This document shows positions 17,761 to 27,214 of a DNA stretch of 64,000 bases, one piece after another. This stretch comes from DAIDKA01 sp035503515 (GTDB lineage: Bacteria; Pseudomonadota; Gammaproteobacteria; Steroidobacterales; Steroidobacteraceae). Positions within the stretch are counted from its first letter, which is position 1; every line of letters starts with the position of its first letter. The stretch is taken from contig DATJTJ010000176.1 of the NCBI GenBank assembly GCA_035503515.1, positions 1 to 64,000 of the forward strand. Direction: 5' to 3'. The translations under genes were made by a program, and so were the position numbers. A model generated the notes under the pieces. It was given only the letters and a program-made list of their open reading frames with translations, made no database searches and had not been told where the DNA came from.

Positions 17761-18465
17761 TCAGCGGGCAAACTCGCCGGTATTCGAGAAACCCACCTTC
17801 CGGATGCCATTGCGCTGCGCCAGCGCGAGGACCTTGGCGACGACGTCGTACTTCACATGCCCGCTGGGACGCAGATGAATCTCCGGCTGCGTGGCCTTCT
17901 GAGCCTCCGCCTGGAAGTAGCCCCCGAGTTGCCGCAGCCCGGACACAGGCCTTCCGTTCCAGAGCAGCGTCCCGTCGAAGTAGATCTCGACATCGATGGT
18001 TTCGGGTGGAACCTGACGCACGGCCGTTCCCTGCGGCAACTCGATCCTGACCGCATGATTGAGCAGCGGCAGGGACAGGATCAAGGTGATGAGCAGCACC
18101 AGCAGGACGTCGATGAGCGGCGTCGTATTGATGTCGCAGATCGCCGGCGCATCGGCTGCGCCCTCATCCAGGGAATACAGTCTGCCGCCGTGGCCTCCGG
18201 AAGCACCCAGGATCGCTCCCGCGACGGGAACGTCCGCGCTCGGCGCAACCGACACCACGGGCGCCGTCGCGCCATCGTGGGCAATCGTGATTGCGGCCCA
18301 GAGGCAACCCAGCGCGAACCCCAGGCGTGACAGCGGGCCGGTTCGGTCACTCAGGTCCGCCAGCCACTCCTCGCGCAGTCTTTCGGTCAGATCGGGCGGC
18401 GCGCAGAGCGCTGCGCAACCGATCAGCCGCGGACTGATGAACTCGGGCCGGGAATGATGATTCAT
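17761..18465 (-). CDS. ExbD/TolR-like protein fused to a PadR-partner membrane domain
   Basis: This 234-residue protein joins two parts. Residues 1-70 carry a segment with RLREEWLADLSDRTGPLSRL followed by a hydrophobic stretch, a layout I associate with small membrane proteins encoded beside PadR regulators. From about residue 107 comes an ExbD core, with INTTPLIDVLLVLLI containing the conserved Asp of the proton-driven stator helix, then a periplasmic domain. ExbD normally works with ExbB and TonB; no exbB lies nearby. It overlaps the padR-type gene by 4 bases, so both come from one transcript. Confidence 0.78.
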   Translation of the reverse strand: MNHHSRPEFISPRLIGCAALCAPPDLTERLREEWLADLSDRTGPLSRLGFALGCLWAAITIAHDGATAPVVSVAPSADVPVAGAILGASGGHGGRLYSLDEGAADAPAICDINTTPLIDVLLVLLITLILSLPLLNHAVRIELPQGTAVRQVPPETIDVEIYFDGTLLWNGRPVSGLRQLGGYFQAEAQKATQPEIHLRPSGHVKYDVVAKVLALAQRNGIRKVGFSNTGEFAR

Positions 18466-18773
18466 GCGGGTACTCCTCTGCCGAGACTGAGGGTCGCGAA
18501 GGCTTCGCCGGCACGGGCCAGCCCGGTCCGGGTCAGGCGATAGAGGCGCCGCCGCGGTCGGCCGGCGGCGACCGGATCGATCTGTTCCCAGCGGCTGGTG
18601 AACCAGCCGGCGGATTCCAGTCGCAACAGGATGGGATAGAGGGTGCCTGACGCAATCGAGCTGCGCCGTTGGACGTCGGCGCCGGATTGCTCAGCAGCGG
18701 GGTTTTCCAGGAACGCCTCCAGTACCCGCAGGGTCTGCAGCGAGATGCGGACGGACCGATCCTTCCTACCCAT
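18462..18773 (-). CDS. PadR family transcriptional regulator
   Basis: This 103-residue winged-helix protein starts at the ATG at 18773, 12 codons inside the longest frame. It shows the PadR pattern SGTLYPILLRLESAGWFTSRWE followed by GRPRRRLYRLTRTG, the recognition helix and wing. PadR proteins usually repress their own operon and a membrane or transporter gene next to it. Here the partner is the ExbD fusion protein encoded immediately downstream. Confidence 0.9.
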   Translation of the reverse strand: MGRKDRSVRISLQTLRVLEAFLENPAAEQSGADVQRRSSIASGTLYPILLRLESAGWFTSRWEQIDPVAAGRPRRRLYRLTRTGLARAGEAFATLSLGRGVPA

Positions 18774-18881
18774 GGTTGTAACTCTACATAGGTATCGGGA
18801 CCGGTGCAACCCGCGTGCGCGCCCTGGCTGACGGCCGCTTCAGCCCTCTGCCGACACAGTTCGGAACAGCAGGAGGCTACG

Positions 18882-19352
18882 ATGCCGCTCATGCAGACGC
18901 ATCGCACACCCCACAACGCCCTGATCCTCATCGGGGACGGAAGAAAGGCCCTGTTCCTGCGCAATCTCGGCTCCGAACTCGACCCCCGGCTCGAAGTCGA
19001 GCGGAAGATGCAGCATCCCGACGCACCGACACGGGAGCTCGGCACGGAACATCCGGGCCGTGCGCCGCTGGCGCCGGGCCATGCCCGCGGCGCCACGCTC
19101 GAGACCGACTGGCACCGCATCGAGGAAACCCGCTTCGTACAGCACGTGGCGCAGCTTCTCTCCCGGGCCGCCCAGGCGGATCCGGACTTGAGGGTCGTTG
19201 TCATCCTGCCGCCGCGGACGCTGGGTGAGTTCCGCGAGGCAACCGAGGCCACCTTGAAGCGCCACATCGTTGCCGAAATCAACGAGGATCTGACCGGCCA
19301 TACGTTGCCGGACATCACGAAGAAGCTCACGGCCACGCCTCCCGGAGCCTGA
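18882..19352 (+). CDS. Host-attachment-type protein (AtsE/baeRF-like family)
   Basis: This 156-residue protein resembles the proteobacterial family named 'protein required for attachment to host cells'. Features are the N-terminal strand ALILIGDGRKALFLRN, the mid-part VVVILPPRTLGEFREA and the C-terminal IVAEINEDLTGHTLPDI. The fold is related to ribosome-associated eRF1/baeRF proteins; the real function in free-living bacteria is unclear. AGGAGG precedes the ATG at 18882, which settles the start. Confidence 0.8.
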   Translation: MPLMQTHRTPHNALILIGDGRKALFLRNLGSELDPRLEVERKMQHPDAPTRELGTEHPGRAPLAPGHARGATLETDWHRIEETRFVQHVAQLLSRAAQADPDLRVVVILPPRTLGEFREATEATLKRHIVAEINEDLTGHTLPDITKKLTATPPGA

Positions 19353-19396
19353 ATGCTGCTCGCGTGAGCTATCATCGGGCCTCGCAAGGAGAGCCC

Positions 19397-20350
19397 ATGG
19401 AACGACGCAGGTTAGGCCATACGCAGATCCACACCGCGCCGCTGGCATTCGGCGGCAATGTCTTTGGCTGGACACTGGACGAGGCGGCCTCGTTCCGGAT
19501 GCTGGACGAGTTCACCGGCGGGGGGTTCGATTTCATCGACACCGCGGATGTCTATTCGCGCTTCATCCCGGGCCATGTCGGGGGCGAGTCCGAGACCCTC
19601 ATCGGCAAGTGGCTCAAGGCGCGCAACAACCGACAGCAGGTGGTGATCGCGACCAAGGCCGGCATGGACATGGGCGACGGCAGACAGGGCCTGTCGAAAG
19701 CCTATCTGTTGCGGGCGGTCGAGGCTTCGCTGCGGCGGCTGCAGACAGACTACATCGATCTGTTCCAGTCGCACGTGGACGATGAGAAGACGCCCCTGGA
19801 GGAAACACTCGGGGCCTACGAGCAGCTGATCCGCTCGGGCAAGGTGCGCGCCATCGGTGCCTCCAACTACAAGGCCCCGCGTCTTGCCGCGGCGCTCGAC
19901 GTTTCGAAGCAGCGCAACCTGCCGCGCTACGAGAGCCTGCAGCCGCTCTACAACCTGTATGACCGGGCGGAGTTCGAAAAAGAGCTGCTGCCGGTATGCA
20001 CGAAGAACAACGTGGGCGTGATCACCTACTTCTCCCTCGCCAGTGGCTTCCTCACCGGCAAGTACCGCTCGCAGAAGGATCTGGAAGGGTCTTCGCGGGC
20101 GCGCATCGTCGGCCGGTACCTGACGCCGCGGGGCGATGCGATACTTGCGGCACTGGATCAGGTGGCCGCTGCCCACCAGTCCACACCGGCGGCCGTGTCG
20201 CTCGCCTGGCTGATCGCGCGTCCGGGAGTCACGGCGGCGATCGCCAGTGCCACGAGTTCGAGTCAGCTGCAGACGCTGTTCGAAGCGACGCGGCTCAGGC
20301 TCGATGCGGCCTCGATGGACGCCCTGGACAAGGCCAGCGCGGGAACGTAA
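19397..20350 (+). CDS. Aldo/keto reductase
   Basis: This 317-residue (beta/alpha)8 oxidoreductase has the family hallmarks FDFIDTADVYS (Asp and Tyr of the active site, about residues 46-56), Lys in VVIATKAGM, and His in DLFQSHVDD. It reduces aldehydes or ketones with NADPH. AAGGAG stands before the ATG at 19397; a GTG further upstream is less likely. It ends 3 bases from the end of the convergent peptide synthetase gene, so the two are not one operon. Confidence 0.92.
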   Translation: MERRRLGHTQIHTAPLAFGGNVFGWTLDEAASFRMLDEFTGGGFDFIDTADVYSRFIPGHVGGESETLIGKWLKARNNRQQVVIATKAGMDMGDGRQGLSKAYLLRAVEASLRRLQTDYIDLFQSHVDDEKTPLEETLGAYEQLIRSGKVRAIGASNYKAPRLAAALDVSKQRNLPRYESLQPLYNLYDRAEFEKELLPVCTKNNVGVITYFSLASGFLTGKYRSQKDLEGSSRARIVGRYLTPRGDAILAALDQVAAAHQSTPAAVSLAWLIARPGVTAAIASATSSSQLQTLFEATRLRLDAASMDALDKASAGT

Positions 20351-20353
20351 CCG

Positions 20354-22903
20354 TCACAGGTACTGCTGCAGGTGCTCGGCCAGTTCCTCCGTGCCGTCTC
20401 CCTGCAGCAGGGTGAGATGATTGCCGGGAACGTCGATGACGCGAATGGGGGCGTGCGACAGTCGCTTCCACCCCAGCGTGCGGCCGTAGGTGCCGCTGAT
20501 GGTGCGGTCGGTCGCGCGGAACAGGACAATGGGTCCCTCGTAGCGCGTGGGTCGGTAGCGGCCGACGGCGCGTTCCATCGCCGCGCGCACCGGCCCGTGG
20601 GGCAGGCCTGCGTCGTCGGCGGGCTCGCCCTTGCCTTGTGCCCGGCTCAGGATCGCCCGGCCGAAGCGCGCCAGGTTGCGCCAGAGGTAGACCCGGCGGT
20701 AAGCGGGGGGCAGGCTGCGGAAGCGGTCGTGGTGGAACCGCAGTCCGTCGAGCAGGCTGCGGCGCCTGTACATTGCGGCGTCGACATCGATCAGGGCGAG
20801 GAGTGACACCGGCTCTCCCTGTGAGCGCAGCAGCCGGGCCATCTCGAATGCAATCAAGCCCCCGGAAGAGTGGCCTCCCAGGGCATACGGCCCCCGCGGA
20901 TGCCGCGCGCGGATCGCCTCGACGTAGCGGCGGGCCATGGTCCCGATATCATCGAGCGGCGGATCCTCCGGGGCGCGGATGCCATGGACCGGCACGCGGC
21001 CGCGCAGGTGTTGCGCCAGCAGGCGGTAGCGGGCGATCTCGCCGTCGATCTGGTGGACGAGGAAGAGGGGAATGCCGCCCGTATCGGGCGCGAGCGGCAC
21101 GATGATGTCGGCGTCGCAGGATCCCGCGCCACCCGCACCGGCCTGTTCCGCGAGGCGTCTGGCAAGACTCTCGATGGTGGACGTCTCGAACAGCACCTCC
21201 GCGGAGAGCCGGGTCCCCAGGACCTCGTTGATGCCGGCCACGAGCTTCACCGCCAGCAGCGAATTGCCCCCGAGCGCGAAGAAATCATCCTGTACGCCGA
21301 TCGGACGGGCCTCCAGCAGTCCTTCCCACAGACGCTGCAGGTGCGCTTCGCGCTCATCACGCGGGGCGACGGCAGCGTGCTCTTCGGCCGGGTCCGCCGG
21401 CAGGCCCCGCAGGGCGTTGCGGTCGAGCTTGCCGCTGGGCGTCATCGGCAGGGCGGGCAGGAATGCGAACCGGCCCGGAATCATGGTGGCAGGCAGGCGG
21501 TCACGCAGGAAAGTCCGGATCTCGGTCCGGCCCGGGAGCACGGGGCCGCGCGGTACGATGAAGGCCGCCAGCATCGTCCTGCCCGCGGCCTCCCGGCAGA
21601 CGACGGCCGCGGCTTTCACGGCCGGGTGATCCAGCAATGCCGCCTCGATGTCGCCGAGTTCGACCCGGACCCCATTGACCTTCACCTGCTCATCGATGCG
21701 TCCCAGGAACTCGAGCGCGCCGTCGGCGCGGAGGCAGCCGAGGTCTCCGGTCCGGTAGAGCCGCCCGCCGGGACCTGCGAGCGGATGGCCGATGAAGCGC
21801 TCCGCGGTCAGCGCCGCGCGATTGAGATAGCCTTGCGCAAGACCTGCGCCCCCGATGCAGATCTCTCCGGGTTCGCCGCGCGGCACGGGCCCCAGCGCCG
21901 CATCGAGCAGGTGCACCTGGGTGTTGGCGATGGGATGCCCGATCGGCACCGCGCGCGCGTGAGGCTCATCGATGCACCGCCAGAACGTCGAGGCGATCGT
22001 GGTCTCAGTGGTTCCGTAGCCGTTGTACAGCGTGGCGGACGAGAACCGATCGCGGACCCGCCGCTGCAGCGCCATGGTGAGGGTTTCACCGCCGGTCGTC
22101 AGGCGACGCAGCGTGTGACAGGCGTCGGCACCGGGCTCTTCCACCAGGGCGCGCAACAGCGAGGGCACGAAGCAGGCCGCGGTGACCTGCTCCTGGCGCA
22201 TCAGCGCCACGAGATAGGCGGTGTCGTACTCGAAGCGGGGCCGGGCCAGGATCAGGCGGGCGCCCGTGCTCAGGGGCTCGAGCATTTCCCAGACCGAATC
22301 ATCGAAGCTCAACGATGCCTTCTGCAGGCAGCGATCGGCGGCGGTGAGCGGGAAGTAACTCGACCGCCACTCAAGGTAGTTGCGGACGCCGCCGTGCGTC
22401 ACGAGCACTCCTTTGGGGGTGCCACTGGATCCCGACGTATACATGAGGTATGCCACGTCCATGTCGGTCGGCGGGATCTGGGCGGGCGCAGCCCCGGCGC
22501 TGCCGAGATCTGTATCCCGGTCCATGCGCAGCACCTGCGCGGCATGCGGCGGCAGCGCCGCTGCGTCCGTGGAGCGCGTCAGGATGATGCATGGGGTCGA
22601 ATCATCCAGCATCGTGCGCAGCCGGGCCGCCGGATAGGCGGGGTCCAGCGGTACGTAGGCCGCGCCGCTCTTCAGGGTCGCGAGCACGGCCACGACCATG
22701 GCGGGCGAGCGTTCGAGGTGGACGCCCACGAAGCGGCCGCGCCTGGCGCCCAGCGCCACCAGGCGCTGCGCCAGGGCGTTCGCCTGGCCGTTCAACTGCG
22801 CATAGTCGGTGGCCCGGCCTTCGGACACGATGGCGATGGCAGCGGGTGTGCGGGCGGCCTGGGCCTCGAAGGCGGCCAGGCATCCGCCGCGCGTCACGGT
22901 CAT
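20354..22903 (-). CDS. Single-module nonribosomal peptide synthetase (A-PCP-TE)
   Basis: This 849-residue protein has an adenylation domain (about residues 10-500: YTSGSSGTPKG, FDDSVWE, NGYGTTETTI, YRTGDLG, and Lys in TPSGKLDRN), a carrier domain (Ser of LGGNSL, about residue 548) and a thioesterase (GHSSG with Ser near 679, Asp near 706, His near 829). There is no condensation domain, so it loads one acid and releases it, or couples two copies through the thioesterase. The Asp of FDDS keeps the alpha-amino contact, arguing for an amino acid. It overlaps the DUF3326 gene by 4 bases. Confidence 0.93.
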   Translation of the reverse strand: MTVTRGGCLAAFEAQAARTPAAIAIVSEGRATDYAQLNGQANALAQRLVALGARRGRFVGVHLERSPAMVVAVLATLKSGAAYVPLDPAYPAARLRTMLDDSTPCIILTRSTDAAALPPHAAQVLRMDRDTDLGSAGAAPAQIPPTDMDVAYLMYTSGSSGTPKGVLVTHGGVRNYLEWRSSYFPLTAADRCLQKASLSFDDSVWEMLEPLSTGARLILARPRFEYDTAYLVALMRQEQVTAACFVPSLLRALVEEPGADACHTLRRLTTGGETLTMALQRRVRDRFSSATLYNGYGTTETTIASTFWRCIDEPHARAVPIGHPIANTQVHLLDAALGPVPRGEPGEICIGGAGLAQGYLNRAALTAERFIGHPLAGPGGRLYRTGDLGCLRADGALEFLGRIDEQVKVNGVRVELGDIEAALLDHPAVKAAAVVCREAAGRTMLAAFIVPRGPVLPGRTEIRTFLRDRLPATMIPGRFAFLPALPMTPSGKLDRNALRGLPADPAEEHAAVAPRDEREAHLQRLWEGLLEARPIGVQDDFFALGGNSLLAVKLVAGINEVLGTRLSAEVLFETSTIESLARRLAEQAGAGGAGSCDADIIVPLAPDTGGIPLFLVHQIDGEIARYRLLAQHLRGRVPVHGIRAPEDPPLDDIGTMARRYVEAIRARHPRGPYALGGHSSGGLIAFEMARLLRSQGEPVSLLALIDVDAAMYRRRSLLDGLRFHHDRFRSLPPAYRRVYLWRNLARFGRAILSRAQGKGEPADDAGLPHGPVRAAMERAVGRYRPTRYEGPIVLFRATDRTISGTYGRTLGWKRLSHAPIRVIDVPGNHLTLLQGDGTEELAEHLQQYL

Positions 22904-24243
22904 GAGCCGATGGCGACGTTCGGCAGCGGGACCTCGTCCTGCAGCTGCCGCGCGCAGTGCAGCGGGCGACGCAGGCTCTCCAGGCAGAGGCCGTTACGCA
23001 GCGCCAGCACGACGCCCGCCGCCTCGGTGTAGGTCCGCACCGGGATGACGTTCCGCATGTGCATCATGTCGTTCGTCACCCGCAGCAGCGTTGCGTTTTC
23101 CTCGACGGCGATCAGCGGGATATTGCTGTACTCGGCCGCGAGCGCCGGGATGCCTCCGAGGCAGCTCGCCGGCACGACGATGGCGCCCACGTTGTTGAGG
23201 GTGAGCTGTGAGTGGCCGGCGGCGGCGAGGCGCTCCAGCGGCATGAGTCTTGGTGCGCGCGCGAGCCCTTTGAGCACGCAGAAATAGTGGGGGGTGGAGA
23301 TGAATTCCGCGGAAGCCCGCGGATTGTGCGTCGCCGTCTTCTTGACGTCCCTGTAATAGGGAAGCGGCGCGTGCGCGGTGGGCACGCGGAACACCTTGGA
23401 AATGAGGTGCGTGATGATGGCCTCGATGCCGCCGGAGGGATTGGGGATCTCCCCTGCCAGATGTTTCGAGAACTCCTCGGGAGTGACGCCGTGGATGACG
23501 GACACGCCGCCGATGGCCTCGGCGCCCTCGGCCAGCAGGCGCCCGGCGCTCTCCAGCACGACGGCCGGATGGTCGACGACCCCGACGGCGCAGCCGGAGC
23601 GTGTCCACTCGGTGCGGACACCGATTTCCCGGCCGGCCAGCATGTGCAGGCCGCAGTCGATACCGGCCGCGGCCCGCGCGGCGTTGAGCGTGTTGATGAC
23701 ATCGTCGACGTATTTGCGGCCGCTCGGATCGATGAACGTGCCGATGCGGTTGCCGCGGCTCGGCAGCAGCGCAAGCTGTCCCAGCAGGAAATCATCCAGG
23801 CTGCGGCCTTCGACGTACAGCACGTTGCGCGCCATCTCGTTGAGTTCGGAGGCGTTGACCGCGTTCGGATGAGTGATCACGACATCGGCGGCGGCCGCCA
23901 GCAGGTTGGTGGCCGGACAGGCATCCCCGGCGAAGCCACCCACTTCGCAGCGCACGCCGGTGGGGATGATCTGCACCACCGCGAAGGTCTGCTCCTGGTG
24001 GGTCTTGCGGCGCGGTGCCGCCAGTTCGTTCAAACCGAACCGGGCCCGGTAGGGATCGTCCGGCGCCAGCTCGACGAAGGTGGTCTCCACAGTCGCTTCG
24101 CGCGCGGTCACATGCGTGATCGCCACGCGCAGGGGGTAGCGTTCGGATGCGGCTCGCTGCGCCGCGAAACTCTCGGCCAGTCGTTCGAGCCAGGTGCCGG
24201 CGCCGAAGGCAGGTATGGAATGCAGGCTGTTGACGATCTTCAT
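22900..24243 (-). CDS. DUF3326-type protein of unknown function
   Basis: This 447-residue protein looks like the DUF3326 family, as judged by IIPTGVRCEVGGFAGDACPAT followed by VVITHPNAVNASELNEM (about residues 95-145), SGGIEAIITHLIS and a conserved C-terminal VPASCLGGIPALAAEYSNIP. No catalytic chemistry is known to me for the family. The ATG at 24243 is preferred over a TTG 13 codons upstream. It is the first gene of a two-gene operon with the peptide synthetase, with ATGA overlap, so it likely makes or modifies the synthetase substrate or product. Confidence 0.72.
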   Translation of the reverse strand: MKIVNSLHSIPAFGAGTWLERLAESFAAQRAASERYPLRVAITHVTAREATVETTFVELAPDDPYRARFGLNELAAPRRKTHQEQTFAVVQIIPTGVRCEVGGFAGDACPATNLLAAAADVVITHPNAVNASELNEMARNVLYVEGRSLDDFLLGQLALLPSRGNRIGTFIDPSGRKYVDDVINTLNAARAAAGIDCGLHMLAGREIGVRTEWTRSGCAVGVVDHPAVVLESAGRLLAEGAEAIGGVSVIHGVTPEEFSKHLAGEIPNPSGGIEAIITHLISKVFRVPTAHAPLPYYRDVKKTATHNPRASAEFISTPHYFCVLKGLARAPRLMPLERLAAAGHSQLTLNNVGAIVVPASCLGGIPALAAEYSNIPLIAVEENATLLRVTNDMMHMRNVIPVRTYTEAAGVVLALRNGLCLESLRRPLHCARQLQDEVPLPNVAIGS

Positions 24244-24547
24244 GCCCTGGGCAGCCTTGTTGTTCGAGTCGCGTATGCACAAGGCTCAGACAGCGTCCGG
24301 TCAAAGTCAATCAGACGGATTATGGTCAACGCCGGTGTCGGCCCATCTCGAAAGGGGATCTGGGAACCCGTGCGGCGCGAGATGGCGCCGCCCTGACCCT
24401 CGCGGCCCCGCGGCCGTGCTGCGCCGCTGCAGCAAAAGGTCCGGGTTTTCGTGACCGGCTTCGCAGCCTTCGGTGGAGGCAGTTGCGGGGCTCTCTCGTC
24501 GACTGCAGATTATGCCCGCAAACGGTGCATCACGGACAGGACCGGCC
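24244..24547. other. Divergent intergenic region
   Basis: This 304-base gap separates the DUF3326-synthetase operon (leftwards) from the GGDEF gene (rightwards) and should hold both promoters. Possible in-frame upstream starts of the GGDEF gene exist at 24473 and 24512. I see no RNA gene, repeat or clear operator. Confidence 0.4.
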
Positions 24548-27214
24548 ATGGATGCCGCTGGGGCCAGACGCGCGGCGCTTCGCCGCTGGGTAAAAATCAG
24601 TGGAATCGCGCTGATGTGCGCGTTCGGGGGCCTGTTGTGGTCGGCGGTCGTTTCCAACCGGGAGGCACGCTATACCGCGGACATGATCGCCCGGCGCGCG
24701 CTGCTGCACCGCTTCGACCAGCATCTGCGCGAGTTCGTCACGCTGGTAACCGATGCGGAAACCAGCCAGCGCGGATTCCTGCTGACCGGCCGATCGCTGT
24801 ATCTGGCGCCGTATTCTACCGCCGCGCGGCAGGCGCTCGCGGGTATGGGCTCCTTGAATGCGCCACCGCTTGATGATCCGGCGCTGCGGGCGCACCTCCG
24901 CAACATCCGGAGCCTTGCCGCGAGCAAGCTTGCGGAATTGGGCCGGACCATCAGCCTGTACCAGTCCGGTCGGCGCGAGGCGGCCATGGCACTGGTGCAG
25001 AGCGATGTGGGCCAGCAGGCCATGGAGCAGGTGCGGCAGGAAGCAGCCGCCAGCGCGACCATCGTCCAGATGGCCCTCGCCGCCAACGATGCCGCGATCG
25101 TCAAGCGCACCCGGCGGGGCCAGCAGCTCGAGGACGCCACATTGGTCGCGGTCCTGCTGTGCGCGGTATTCGCCGCCGTGCAGATGGGCAGTCTGTGGGT
25201 CGTCCAGGCGCGGTATGAGCGCGAACTCAGCACCAGCGAACGCCGCCATCGCGCCATCGTCGAGGACCAGACCGAACTCATCGCCATCTCGAACCCGCAG
25301 GGCGGACTTGAGTTCGTGAATCCCGCCTATGCGCAGTTCTTCGGCATCGATGCGGAAGACCTCGATGGCCGGACGCTCTATGACTCGCTGTCCGGCACGG
25401 AGCGCCAGGAGTGGGTCGAGCGCATGGCCCTGGCCATAGACAAGAATGACTGCCTGCTGCGCGAACAGCAGATCGCAGGGCCCGCGCGGCCGCGCTGGGT
25501 GGCCTGGCGGCACCGTGTCCGCATCGGCTCCGATGGGCGGACCCGGATCCATTCCGTGGGCCGGGATATCAGCCTGCGCAAGCGGGCCGAGGAGGCCCTG
25601 CAGGCCCGCGAGGAATTCCTCGAGCGCATCGGCCGCGTGGCCGGTGTCGGCGGCTGGTCCCTGACCCTGAAGACCGGGGCGGTGCACTGGTCCGAGGGAG
25701 TGCGCAAGATCTACGAGGTGCCCGAGGCTTTCGTTCCCGACTACGAGTCGGCCATGTCCTTCTACCCGCCGCGGGTGCAGGTCGTGATCCAGCAGGCGGT
25801 GGACCGGGCCATCGAAACACACGAACCGTGGGACCTCGAGGTTCCCATGACTACCGACAAGGGCCGGCAGATCTGGGTGCGGGCCGTCGGCGAAGTGGAG
25901 CTGGATGATGCAGGCAAGCCCATCCGGCTGGTCGGCGCCCTGCAGGACATCACCGAACGCAAGGCCATCGAGCGCTCGCTGCGCGAACTGACCGATATCC
26001 TGGAAAACACCAGTGACTTCATCGCCCAGACAGATTGGCGCGGCATGGTGCAGTACATGAATCCGGCGGCGCGCACCGCCGTCGGGCTGGCACTGGATGC
26101 GCCGGTCACGGGCCGCAGGTTCTCCGACTACTACACGCCCAAGACCAACGAACTCTTCGTCCGGGAAATCGTGCCCACGGTCAAACGGCAGGACATCTGG
26201 GTCGGCGAGACCCAGGTCGTGCTGAAGGGCGGCCGGGTCGTGCCCATCAGTCACATGGTGATCGGCCACAAGGACGCGGTGGGCCGGGTGGCGCGCTATA
26301 CATCGGTCATGCGCGATATCAGCGCCGAGGTTGCCGCGAACCAGGAACTGGCGCGCAAGACCGCGACCCTGGATGCCATCGTCGAGGCGATACCTTCGGT
26401 CCTCTCCGTGTGGGATGCCGGGATACGCTACCAGCTCGTCAATCGCGCGTTCGAGCGTGCCCGTGGCCTGGATCGCAGGCAGATGGTGGGACGCACGATG
26501 CAGGAAACGCTGGGCGCCGAGGAATTCGAGCGCAGCCTGCCGTGGATCCGCCGCGCCCTGGCAGGCGAGACCGTCAGCTATGAAAAGGAGTATCCGCACG
26601 TCTCCGGGAGCGGGCAGCTGAGCGTGACCTACACGCCGTTGCGGTCCGAGGACGGCGCCATCGGAGGATTCGTCGAGCTGGCGCACGACATCACCCACCA
26701 CAGCAAGGAGCGCCAGCGCCTCGCGGGACTCGCCGAACATGATCCGCTGACCGGGCTGCTGAATCGTGCAGGCCTGGAGGCCTACCTCATCGCCCGGACC
26801 GAGGCGGGCCAACTGGCCACTCTCGCGTGTCTGTACATCGACCTAGACCATTTCAAGCCGGTGAATGACCGCTTCGGGCACGCAGCCGGAGACGAAGTAC
26901 TGCGGCAGTTCGCGAGCCGCCTGAAGGCCATCGTACGTCCCACCGATGCCGTTGCGCGTCTGGGCGGAGACGAGTTTGCCGTGATCCTGGCGGATGTTCG
27001 CGAGCCGACGCATGCCGAGCTGGTGGCCGACAAAGTGGTCGAAGCCGCGCAGATGCCCTTCTGCGTCGAGGAAACGCCGGTGCTGATCGGCGCCAGCGTG
27101 GGTGTCGCCTACGATGCCCAGGGGCCCGAGGGCTGGAAAGGCCTCATCGCCCGGGCGGACGCCAGGGTCTATGAAGCGAAAGCCGCCGGACGGGGCAGGC
27201 GCTCGGTGGCCTAA
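24548..27214 (+). CDS. CHASE3/PAS/GGDEF sensor diguanylate cyclase
   Basis: This 888-residue protein has a transmembrane helix near the N-terminus, a CHASE3-like extracytoplasmic helical domain (TDAETSQRGFLLTG is the family signature) and a second transmembrane helix (LEDATLVAVLLCAVFAAVQM). Four PAS-type domains follow in the cytosol, then a GGDEF domain. The motif RLGGDEF is intact and RPTD lies five residues before it, giving an RxxD inhibitory site. It should make cyclic di-GMP in response to a periplasmic or redox/ligand signal. The start is uncertain between 24473, 24512 and 24548. Confidence 0.9.
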   Translation: MDAAGARRAALRRWVKISGIALMCAFGGLLWSAVVSNREARYTADMIARRALLHRFDQHLREFVTLVTDAETSQRGFLLTGRSLYLAPYSTAARQALAGMGSLNAPPLDDPALRAHLRNIRSLAASKLAELGRTISLYQSGRREAAMALVQSDVGQQAMEQVRQEAAASATIVQMALAANDAAIVKRTRRGQQLEDATLVAVLLCAVFAAVQMGSLWVVQARYERELSTSERRHRAIVEDQTELIAISNPQGGLEFVNPAYAQFFGIDAEDLDGRTLYDSLSGTERQEWVERMALAIDKNDCLLREQQIAGPARPRWVAWRHRVRIGSDGRTRIHSVGRDISLRKRAEEALQAREEFLERIGRVAGVGGWSLTLKTGAVHWSEGVRKIYEVPEAFVPDYESAMSFYPPRVQVVIQQAVDRAIETHEPWDLEVPMTTDKGRQIWVRAVGEVELDDAGKPIRLVGALQDITERKAIERSLRELTDILENTSDFIAQTDWRGMVQYMNPAARTAVGLALDAPVTGRRFSDYYTPKTNELFVREIVPTVKRQDIWVGETQVVLKGGRVVPISHMVIGHKDAVGRVARYTSVMRDISAEVAANQELARKTATLDAIVEAIPSVLSVWDAGIRYQLVNRAFERARGLDRRQMVGRTMQETLGAEEFERSLPWIRRALAGETVSYEKEYPHVSGSGQLSVTYTPLRSEDGAIGGFVELAHDITHHSKERQRLAGLAEHDPLTGLLNRAGLEAYLIARTEAGQLATLACLYIDLDHFKPVNDRFGHAAGDEVLRQFASRLKAIVRPTDAVARLGGDEFAVILADVREPTHAELVADKVVEAAQMPFCVEETPVLIGASVGVAYDAQGPEGWKGLIARADARVYEAKAAGRGRRSVA

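Noticed and set aside
20870..23032. A 720-codon plus-strand frame opposite the peptide synthetase.
   Set aside because: The synthetase has all its core motifs in order on the minus strand; the plus-strand translation has none.
24244..24282. The upstream in-frame extension of the DUF3326 gene begins with the peptide MCIRDS, well known as an artefact of transposon adapter sequence in assemblies.
   Set aside because: The bases here (TTG TGC ATA CGC GAC TCG) differ from the adapter at several places, so this is chance. The extension is also dropped because the ATG at 24243 is the better start.
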